Shown one piece after another: positions 1-5,108 of a stretch of DNA of 5,108 nt; the stretch's first letter is position 1; every line of letters begins with the position of its first letter. This DNA comes from Candidatus Kerfeldbacteria bacterium. GTDB taxonomy: Bacteria; Patescibacteriota; Patescibacteriia; Veblenbacterales; UBA10138. Where the stretch lies: assembly GCA_016217875.1 (NCBI GenBank), contig JACRFN010000076.1, positions 1-5,108 on the forward strand. The letters are read 5' to 3'. Position numbers and translations under genes: made by a program. Below the pieces are notes generated by a model, which was not told the DNA's origin, did no database searches, and saw only the letters and a list, made by a program, of their open reading frames with translations.

Positions 1-137
1 CCCGTAATACAACTTCGCTGGCGCTAGCACCAACCACCGCGTTCCATAACTTTATGTTTAGGTTAGAGCTGTTTAATTCTTATTACTTGTTTAACCACGT
101 CCGCGCCGAGGTGGTTGAGCGAGGTTGATATACGGGG
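1..137. repeat. Inverted-repeat mobile-like element, copy A (left tip cut by window edge)
   Basis: This is the first of three head-to-tail copies. The outer arms are about 1-19 and 118-137: they begin CCCGTA and end TACGGGG, so one left-end C is probably just outside the window. Inside the outer stem lie CAACCACC (31-38), paired with GGTGGTTG (110-117), and GGCGC (20-24), able to pair with GCGCC (103-107). The centre is AT-rich and carries AACTTTATG (48-56) and TTTAATTCTT (72-81), both shared with copies B and C. It is followed by TATG (138-141), which is also the left flank of copy B. It differs from B at many positions but keeps the same architecture, so it is an older or separate family member. 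No protein is encoded. Confidence 0.85.
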
Positions 138-141
138 TATG

Positions 142-281
142 CCCAGTAATACAACTTCGCTAGAGCGCTAATTACAACCACCAGGTCTAGCAACTTTATG
201 TATTGTATTGAGTCATTTAATTCTTTCTGCTTGTTCAACCCGCCAGCGCTCTGGGTGGTTGAGCGAAGTTGATATACTGGG
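142..281. repeat. Inverted-repeat mobile-like element, copy B (140 bp)
   Basis: The copy is bounded by TATG at 138-141 and at 282-285. Outer arms 142-161 and 262-281 (CCCAGTA.. / ..TACTGGG) match at 17 of 20 positions around a 3-nt symmetric internal loop. Inner blocks are AGAGCGCT (162-169) with AGCGCTCT (245-252), and CAACCACC (175-182) with GGTGGTTG (254-261). The two inner pairings cross each other. The centre (183-244) is AT-rich. It differs from copy C by one base in 140 (G at 229 versus A at 373). There is no transposase, so it would be a non-autonomous element (MITE or palindrome-associated type). Short reading frames on either strand here are by-products of the repeat. Confidence 0.92.
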
Positions 282-285
282 TATG

Positions 286-425
286 CCCAGTAATACAACT
301 TCGCTAGAGCGCTAATTACAACCACCAGGTCTAGCAACTTTATGTATTGTATTGAGTCATTTAATTCTTTCTACTTGTTCAACCCGCCAGCGCTCTGGGT
401 GGTTGAGCGAAGTTGATATACTGGG
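286..425. repeat. Inverted-repeat mobile-like element, copy C, abutting a start codon
   Basis: This is a 140-bp near-identical repeat of copy B at a 144-bp period (element plus TATG). Flanking TATG tetranucleotides are at 282-285 and 426-429, and the right-hand one provides the ATG of the following gene at 427. The outer stem is 286-305 with 406-425. The element therefore forms the whole immediate leader of that gene. No purine-rich Shine-Dalgarno is visible 5-10 nt before the ATG; the bases there are the stem arm TATACTGGG. Confidence 0.92.
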
Positions 426-426
426 T

Positions 427-1821
427 ATGGAGTTTGTTTTTGATTTAAGCGGTTTGCCGACCGATTCTCCCTGGGTCTTTGCCTGGTGGCTCATAACCCA
501 TGGCGGCTTTGTAATTTTTGTCTTGGCAGGTTTGGCTTTGTGGTTTGAATTGTGGCTATGGAAACGTCGGCACGAATACGAACACAATGTGCCTTATACT
601 CTTTTAGCCGTTGACGTACCGAAGACAACTGAGCAGAGTCCCTTGGCCGTGGAGCAGGTTTTTGCCACCTTGGCCGCTACCCACTCTCCCGGCACTTTGT
701 ACGAGCGGTTTTGGCTGGGCCGGGTGCAGGAACGTTTCAGTTTTGAGATTGTAAGTTTGGGCGGCTATATCCAGTTTCTGATCCGCACGCCGGTCATGTA
801 TCGCGATTTGATAGAGGCTTCCATTTACGCCCAGTATCCCGATGCCGAAATTACTGAGGTGGAAGACTACATCCACCGCATTTCCACCGATTTCGATACT
901 GAGGCTTATGACTTATGGGGAACGGAGTTTGAGCTCATACAAAATCAAGTCTACCCCTTACGTACCTATCCGGAGTTCAAGAGCGAGTTCGGAGTGGAAG
1001 CCCAGTTTAAGGATCCGATGGCCTCGCTGCTGGAGGTGATGGGACGCATTCAGACTGATGAGGACATCTGGCTGCAGCTGGTAATCACTCCCACCAATGA
1101 TAGCTGGAAGCATCACGCTCAACACGTGGTTAAGGCCATTGTGGAAGGCAAGCAGTCTAAAGGTGGCGTGATTGATTATCTTTTGTTCAAATTACCAATC
1201 AAGATTCTGGATGACATCGGGGAAATAATTTTGCCGTTGTGGGGAGATATCGGCGAGGAGAAGGACAAGCTTGAGCCCGGGACGGTGCAAAAGCTCACGC
1301 CGGGTCGGCGAGCCATAGTGGAGGCGATTGAACACAAGGCGTCAAAGATTGGCTTCCTGGTGAAATTCCGTCTTATTTACTGGGGGCGGCGTGAGAGTTT
1401 TCTCAAGGGGCGGGGCGCGTCCGCCGTGGTGGGCGCTGTTCAGCAATTCACGGCTCTCGACCGCAACGGTTTTAAGCCCTCCAAACTTCTGACTACCAAG
1501 GCTGAGTACTTTTTAAAGCAACCGCGCATCAATCGTAAACAGCGGCGCATTCTTCGCCACTTCCAGGCGCGCAGCCAACACCGCGGTTTGGGGCACGGTT
1601 TTGTCTTGAACACCGAGGAGCTGGCTTCGCTTTATCACTTCCCGGTAGTGGAGGTGAAAGCGCCGCTGGTGAAGAAGACCGAGGTCAAGAAGTCCGAACC
1701 GCCATTTGCTTTGCCTATGCCTGGTTCTTATTTGAGGCCAGTGGCCGCGGGGCCGGTACGCATAGCCGAGACGTCGGCTAAAGGGCAAGCGCCCGCTAAT
1801 CTGCCTTTTGTTGAAGATTAA
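427..1821 (+). CDS. Membrane-anchored partner protein of a VirD4/TraG-like ATPase (conserved hypothetical)
   Basis: A 464-residue protein with no enzymatic motif that I recognise. Residues about 17-45 form one long, Trp-rich hydrophobic segment followed by KRRHEYE, so the bulk is predicted cytoplasmic. The soluble part has an alternating strand/helix pattern with landmarks LLAVDVPK (59-66), FSFEIV (104-109), YPDAEITEVEDY (137-148), DPMASLLEVM (196-205), IWLQLVITP (214-222) and NTEELASLYHFP (395-406). The tail after about 410 is Lys/Pro-rich and probably disordered. I recall the same block, including the ELA-LxHxP motif, directly before the ATPase domain in some one-chain TraG/VirD4-like proteins, and as a separate gene in CPR genomes. 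That supports a partner role for the next gene. The reading frame stays open upstream to a TTG at 352, but that part lies inside repeat C, so ATG 427 is preferred. The exact biochemical role is unknown. Confidence 0.85.
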   Translation: MEFVFDLSGLPTDSPWVFAWWLITHGGFVIFVLAGLALWFELWLWKRRHEYEHNVPYTLLAVDVPKTTEQSPLAVEQVFATLAATHSPGTLYERFWLGRVQERFSFEIVSLGGYIQFLIRTPVMYRDLIEASIYAQYPDAEITEVEDYIHRISTDFDTEAYDLWGTEFELIQNQVYPLRTYPEFKSEFGVEAQFKDPMASLLEVMGRIQTDEDIWLQLVITPTNDSWKHHAQHVVKAIVEGKQSKGGVIDYLLFKLPIKILDDIGEIILPLWGDIGEEKDKLEPGTVQKLTPGRRAIVEAIEHKASKIGFLVKFRLIYWGRRESFLKGRGASAVVGAVQQFTALDRNGFKPSKLLTTKAEYFLKQPRINRKQRRILRHFQARSQHRGLGHGFVLNTEELASLYHFPVVEVKAPLVKKTEVKKSEPPFALPMPGSYLRPVAAGPVRIAETSAKGQAPANLPFVED

Positions 1822-1826
1822 CTGTT

Positions 1827-1940
1827 ATGCCCAGTAACAAAACTTCACTACGCTCGCCCAACTGGCACGCCGATTTAAACGTTCAACTTATGATAATACT
1901 CTTTTTATTCTTAAGCTTTAATTATCCACCGCTCGCGTAA
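1827..1940 (+). other. Possible 37-codon upstream reading frame created by element D
   Basis: The left TATG of element D leaves an ATG at 1827, five bases after the stop of the preceding gene and 9 nt after a modest Shine-Dalgarno-like GAAGA (1813-1817). From it a frame of 37 codons runs to TAA at 1938-1940. The product begins MPSNKTSLRS and has a hydrophobic stretch (LMIILFLFLSF). It is in frame with the ATPase gene and ends 30 nt before that gene's ATG. The equivalent frame in copies B and C (139-171, 283-315) is only 10 codons, MPSNTTSLER. It is probably a by-product of insertion at a start codon, though it may be translated. A functional peptide is not claimed. Confidence 0.3.
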
Positions 1941-1969
1941 GCGTGCCAGGTGAAGTTATTGTTACTGGG
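1830..1969. repeat. Inverted-repeat mobile-like element, copy D (140 bp), inserted between two operon genes
   Basis: The copy is flanked by TATG at 1826-1829 and 1970-1973. Outer arms 1830-1848 and 1950-1969 pair along 19 bp with a single bulged base. Inner blocks are CTGGCACGC (1862-1870) with GCGTGCCAG (1941-1949), and the shorter TACGC (1849-1853) with GCGTA (1935-1939), again in crossing order. The AT-rich centre includes AACTTATG (1885-1892). It has exactly the length of B and C, but its arm sequences are largely different inside the tips. Compensatory changes keep the pairing, for example TTCAC/GTGAA here versus TTCGC/GCGAA in B. The right TATG contains the next gene's start codon. Confidence 0.9.
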
Positions 1970-1970
1970 T

Positions 1971-3845
1971 ATGGATATAGATCCTCGTTTTGAGGTTAAC
2001 CCTTTTGCCGAAACCAATTTCCGTAATCAATCACGGAAGTTTGGCATTAAGCTGGATGACCGGCGGCGCCACGTTTACATCGTGGGTAAAACCGGTATGG
2101 GCAAGACCGTGGTAGAAGAGAATATGATTTATAATGACATTAGAGCCGGGTACGGTGTGGCCGTGGTCGATCCGCATGGTGAGCTGATTGAACACATCCT
2201 GGAGTTGATTCCAGCTAAGCGCGTTAATGATGTGGTTTATTTCAACCCTTCAGATGTAGATTATCCCATTGCCTTTAACCCCTTGGAATCGGTTGATCCC
2301 AAATACCGTCACTTGGTAGCCTCCGGCTTGGTCACGGTGTTCAAAAAGATTTGGGCCGATTCGTGGGGGCCTCGTTTGGAATACATTCTTCGCAATGCCA
2401 TTCTTTCCTTGCTTGAGTACCCGGGGTCCACACTTTTGGGCATCACTCGCATCTTGGTTGATAAGTATTACCGCAAAAAAGTCTTGGAAAAGGTGTCGGA
2501 TCCCGTAGTGCGCTCCTTTTGGGTGGATGAGTACGATAATTACAATGAGAAATTCCGCACCGAGGCTATTTCGCCTATTCAAAACAAAATCGGGCAATTC
2601 TTGTCCTCGGCCGTGATACGTAATATTGTCGGTCAGCCAAAATCGTCCATTGATTTAAGGGACATCATGGACAATAAGAAGATTTTATTAATGGACCTTT
2701 CCAAGGGCAGAGTCGGCGAAGACAATTCGGCTTTACTGGGTGCTATGATGATTACTAAAATACAGCTCGCGGCCATGAGCCGCATTGATACGCCGGAAGA
2801 GGAACGGCAGGATTTCTTTCTTTATGTGGATGAGTTTCAAAATTTTGCCACCGAAAGCTTTGCCACTATTTTATCCGAGGCTCGTAAATACCGTTTGGAT
2901 TTGATTATAGCCCACCAATATATTGAGCAGCTCGGTGATGTGGTGAAGGCGGCGGTTTTTGGCAACGTCGGCACCATGATTTGTTTCCGTGTCGGGGCTG
3001 AGGACGCTGAGTTTTTGGAAAAGGAATTCGGACCTACCTTTACCCAAACTGACTTAGTGGCCCTGCCTAAATTCCACATTTACCTTAAGTTGATGATTGA
3101 TGGCGTAACCAGCGACGCTTTTAGCGCCACCACTTTGCCGCCGGTGGGTACCAAAACAGGCAGCCGCGACAAGGTGGTTAAGGTTTCACGCGAGCGTTAT
3201 GCCAAAAACCGCGCGGTGGTAGAAGAAAGGATTTTGCGCTGGGCTGGCGTAGAGGAGACTTTTAAAGAAAGCGCCCAGCAGGATTCTAAGAGTCTCAGTC
3301 CGGAGGATCAAACTTATCGCGTTGTGCCCAATCATCTTCGTCAGCGTGGCAGTGAGGCAGAAGATTTACCGCGTCTTAATGTTACTCAACTCAAGACCCA
3401 ACTTTTTGAGGCTGATTGCTGGGTTTGCGGCCGCAAAGTGCAGCTGCCGTTTAAACCTGATGGTATCAGGCCGGTGTATTGCAAAGATGATATGCGTAAG
3501 ATTCGCCAAGGCTTGATACCCAAGCCCAAACCTCGGCTCATTATTACCGAACAGACGCCTCCCCAAGCTCCAGCTGGTTTGCCTACAGTTGAGAGTGGGG
3601 CTCTTAAGCCAGAGCCAGACACCACTCTGGCGATTTCGTCGACGCCGCCTGCTCCGCCGGTTAAAAAAGTTGAACCACTAGTCTCACCGCTACCAGCGGC
3701 TATTTCCTTAAGTCAGGCTATGAAACAAGAGCCGGTCAAGTTTAACCGTCAGGTTCGTCAGACACGCCCAGCTAAACAAGTTGAACGTCCTGCCCCTACC
3801 GGCCCTCAGGCCGTAAAACCGGGGCAAGTGATAAGATTTGATTAA
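1971..3845 (+). CDS. VirD4/TraG-like type IV coupling ATPase (HerA/FtsK superfamily)
   Basis: A 624-residue P-loop ATPase. Residues 39-46 are the Walker A motif GKTGMGKT, preceded by DRRRHVYIV. DPHGEL is at 67-72. The Walker B segment is LYVDEFQNF with the acidic pair D287-E288, and AHQY (314-317) follows as a sensor-like motif. This order is typical of TraG/TraD/VirD4 coupling proteins with a TraM-recognition-type region, which move DNA or protein substrates into a secretion or conjugation channel. There is no N-terminal membrane segment, unlike classical VirD4; the preceding gene may supply it. Near the C-terminus, C483-x2-C486 and C504 resemble a zinc knuckle, but the expected fourth ligand is D507. 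The last 110 or so residues are Pro/Lys-rich and probably disordered. GTG 1950 is an alternative in-frame start, but it lies inside element D, so ATG 1971 is chosen. The actual substrate is unknown. Confidence 0.9.
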   Translation: MDIDPRFEVNPFAETNFRNQSRKFGIKLDDRRRHVYIVGKTGMGKTVVEENMIYNDIRAGYGVAVVDPHGELIEHILELIPAKRVNDVVYFNPSDVDYPIAFNPLESVDPKYRHLVASGLVTVFKKIWADSWGPRLEYILRNAILSLLEYPGSTLLGITRILVDKYYRKKVLEKVSDPVVRSFWVDEYDNYNEKFRTEAISPIQNKIGQFLSSAVIRNIVGQPKSSIDLRDIMDNKKILLMDLSKGRVGEDNSALLGAMMITKIQLAAMSRIDTPEEERQDFFLYVDEFQNFATESFATILSEARKYRLDLIIAHQYIEQLGDVVKAAVFGNVGTMICFRVGAEDAEFLEKEFGPTFTQTDLVALPKFHIYLKLMIDGVTSDAFSATTLPPVGTKTGSRDKVVKVSRERYAKNRAVVEERILRWAGVEETFKESAQQDSKSLSPEDQTYRVVPNHLRQRGSEAEDLPRLNVTQLKTQLFEADCWVCGRKVQLPFKPDGIRPVYCKDDMRKIRQGLIPKPKPRLIITEQTPPQAPAGLPTVESGALKPEPDTTLAISSTPPAPPVKKVEPLVSPLPAAISLSQAMKQEPVKFNRQVRQTRPAKQVERPAPTGPQAVKPGQVIRFD

Positions 3846-3849
3846 GGCC

Positions 3850-4794
3850 ATGAGCGTTGCCGCAGGCCACCTCAGCCAGTTCAAGCACGATTTACTGACA
3901 CTTCATATACAAGGTGCTACGGCTGTGGCGCGGGCCACTTTGCAAGCTTTAACTGATTATGTTGCCGCCTCCGCCGCCCCCACGACGGTTAAGGCTTGGC
4001 GCCGGCTTCAAGGCCAAGGGGAAGAGTTGTCAGGCCTGCGCCCAACTGAACCTTTGGCGCGAAATATTATTCGTTGGTATTTGCGCGAGCTTAAGACTGG
4101 CTGGTTATCAGGGCGGCTAAAGGCTGCTTGGCCAGATGTTTGCCGGCGTCTGCAAGACGATATTAGCTATCGTTTAAGTGAGGCCGAAGCCAAAGTAGCT
4201 GGATATGGCAGTAAACTGGTGAGACCTGGCCAAATAATTTTTACTCACTGCCACTCGTCGCTGGCCGAACGTATATTGGTGGAAGCTTATCGGGCTGGCC
4301 GGAGATTTCAGGTATACCACACCGAAACCAGGCCCTTATTTCAGGGTCGTCTAACAGATAAACGTCTGAGGGGCGCGGGTATCCCCAGCGTTATGGTAGT
4401 GGATAGCGCGGCTGCTTATTTGGTGTCTAATCATTCAGGCGACGAGGTTAGCGTTTCCTGGGTACTGCTGGGAGCGGACAGTCTAGCCCGTGACGGCTCG
4501 GTGATTAACAAAATCGGCAGTTTCGGCATTGCCTTGGCGGCTTATGATTCCAGGATTCCGGTTTACGTGGCTACTACTTTGCTTAAACTTGATTGGCGCG
4601 GGGAGACAAAAATTGAACTGCGACGGGAGAGCGAGGTCTGGCCGCGCGCTCCGCGCGGCGCCAAGATCGTTAATTACGCCTTTGACAAAATTCCGGCTGA
4701 ATATATCAAAGGAATAATTTGCGAATTTGGTATCGTCAAACCTAACCAAGTAGCAAAATTAGTTAAGCGCCATTACCCATGGTTGGTTAAATAA
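3850..4794 (+). CDS. eIF2B-alpha/MtnA superfamily sugar-phosphate isomerase, probable ribose-1,5-bisphosphate isomerase
   Basis: A 314-residue protein of the eIF2B alpha/beta/delta-like family, close to the usual family length. The N-terminal third is helical. The Rossmann-like C-terminal part carries THCHSS (132-137) with putative catalytic C134, TETRPLFQGR (158-167), GADS with putative catalytic D210, and DGSVINKIG (215-223). In this superfamily THCHS is the form I recall in ribose-1,5-bisphosphate isomerases, whereas methylthioribose-1-phosphate isomerase (MtnA) usually has THCN. The R15P isomerase reaction makes ribulose-1,5-bisphosphate, which RuBisCO uses in the AMP salvage pathway known in archaea and proposed for some CPR bacteria. 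No partner gene is visible here, so a related sugar-phosphate or regulatory role remains possible. ATG 3850 starts 4 nt after the ATPase stop; TTG 3838, overlapping that gene by 8 nt, is an in-frame alternative. Tight spacing suggests co-transcription. Confidence 0.82.
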   Translation: MSVAAGHLSQFKHDLLTLHIQGATAVARATLQALTDYVAASAAPTTVKAWRRLQGQGEELSGLRPTEPLARNIIRWYLRELKTGWLSGRLKAAWPDVCRRLQDDISYRLSEAEAKVAGYGSKLVRPGQIIFTHCHSSLAERILVEAYRAGRRFQVYHTETRPLFQGRLTDKRLRGAGIPSVMVVDSAAAYLVSNHSGDEVSVSWVLLGADSLARDGSVINKIGSFGIALAAYDSRIPVYVATTLLKLDWRGETKIELRRESEVWPRAPRGAKIVNYAFDKIPAEYIKGIICEFGIVKPNQVAKLVKRHYPWLVK

Positions 4795-4883
4795 ATTTCA
4801 AATGTCAAAGCTCAAATGTCAATTCAATACCCAAGTTCAAATGATTAAAAGTTTTGGAATTTGTCATTTGGATTTCGGATTTT
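4793..4883. repeat. Imperfect AT-rich intergenic palindrome (CAAATG type)
   Basis: The left half has three TCAAATG motifs (4798-4804, 4812-4818, 4837-4843). The right half holds the complementary style of sequence, GGAATTTG and CATTTGG (4865-4871), then GGATTTCGGATTTT. The two halves pair imperfectly over much of their length around a loop near AAAAGTTTT. It starts at the stop codon of the isomerase gene and ends 6 nt before the next ATG, filling the whole intergenic space. I recall similar CAAATGTCAAA / TTTGACATTTG spacers in many CPR genomes. It could act as a weak terminator or be a degenerate mobile palindrome. It is unrelated in sequence to elements A-D. Confidence 0.65.
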
Positions 4884-4889
4884 AACGAT

Positions 4890-5108
4890 ATGCCCGAGTC
4901 AGAGCAACAATTTGATTTTACCAAGCCTGAAGATCAGGAACGGTTTTTCGCGTTGTCTGGGGAAGAGCGAGAGGCTGTAGTAGCGGCCGGCCATGACGAA
5001 GTGCTGGCTATGCAAGCACTCCAACAGATGATTATTACTCTTGGCGAAGGTTACATAATTAACGCCCTTGAAATCAAGCAGAAGTTTAACCTCCCAGACG
5101 AGGTTCTA
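4890..5108 (+). CDS. Hypothetical protein, 5' part only (runs off window)
   Basis: An open frame of 73 codons from ATG 4890 to the window end with no stop. The start reads MPESEQQFDF. The first 40 residues are acidic and Gln/Glu-rich, with FFALSGEEREAVVAAG as a likely helix. Residues about 52-73 read LGEGYIINALEIKQKFNLPDEV. That ending resembles the unit of helical-repeat proteins I recall from CPR genomes, where a phrase like 'A-x-I-K-x-x-F-N-L-P-x-E-V' recurs every 30-odd residues, so this may be the first unit of such an array. No signal peptide or membrane segment is seen. The ATG follows the palindrome without a clear Shine-Dalgarno. Function is not assigned. Confidence 0.7.
   Translation, partial: MPESEQQFDFTKPEDQERFFALSGEEREAVVAAGHDEVLAMQALQQMIITLGEGYIINALEIKQKFNLPDEVL

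Noticed and set aside
83..337. Minus-strand 84-codon frame with an internally duplicated protein segment
   Set aside because: The duplication is simply the translation of the tandem DNA repeats B and C. The frame consists only of repeat sequence and has no family resemblance.
1..425. CRISPR array
   Set aside because: The repeated unit is the whole 144-bp period with 4-bp junctions and long internal palindromes; there are no short repeats with unique spacers.
142..425. Intrinsic terminator upstream of the first gene
   Set aside because: The stems are long and interrupted by a loop of over 60 nt, with no U-tract after the 3' arm, which runs straight into the start codon.
352..426. N-terminal extension of the anchor protein from TTG 352
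   Set aside because: The extra 25 codons lie wholly in repeat C, and the extension has no features; ATG 427 at the repeat edge begins the natural protein.
1870..1900. Possible -10 box GATAAT (1892-1897) in the loop of element D
   Set aside because: No -35-like hexamer lies at a suitable distance, and the AT-rich loop makes such matches likely by chance.
1950..1970. GTG start for the ATPase, adding MKLLLLG
   Set aside because: It lies in the right arm of element D, and the reconstructed empty site makes ATG 1971 the original start.
3366..3625. Overlapping minus-strand frames within the ATPase tail
   Set aside because: They are shadows of the plus-strand gene with no recognisable protein features.

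Overview
The window looks like a piece of a Candidate Phyla Radiation (Patescibacteria, Parcubacteria-like) genome. Three things point there. First, a single-membrane-anchor protein of unknown fold sits directly before a soluble VirD4/TraG-like ATPase carrying a CxxC zinc-knuckle tail. Second, an imperfect CAAATG-type palindrome lies between genes at 4793-4883, a style of spacer common in that group. Third, the genes are tightly packed on one strand. The assignment rests on remembered family patterns, not on a search. All coding sequence is on the + strand, complete genes end in TAA, and nothing suggests a non-standard code.

Layout: 1-425 is a non-coding head-to-tail array of three copies (A, B, C) of a roughly 140-bp inverted-repeat element. 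427-1821 encodes the membrane-anchored partner protein. 1830-1969 is a fourth, diverged copy (D) of the same element. 1971-3845 encodes the VirD4/TraG-like ATPase. 3850-4794 encodes an eIF2B/ribose-1,5-bisphosphate isomerase-family enzyme. 4793-4883 is an unrelated imperfect palindrome. 4890-5108 is the start of a further gene that runs off the window.

The first two genes very probably work together as a split DNA-pumping or conjugation-type coupling unit: the first provides the membrane segment that the ATPase lacks. The isomerase follows 4 nt after the ATPase stop and is probably co-transcribed, although its predicted job (nucleotide/pentose salvage) is unrelated.

The most interesting content is the repeat family. 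Every junction seen is a TATG, and in two places that TATG supplies the start codon of the next gene. Removing element D plus one TATG restores a normal 5-nt gene spacing, so the elements look like small non-autonomous mobile elements that insert at start codons. The arms of the diverged copies keep pairing through compensatory changes. They also share an unusual order of inner complementary blocks (X, C, X', C') that implies a pseudoknot or two mutually exclusive folds. No rRNA, tRNA, CRISPR array, transposase gene or convincing promoter was found.
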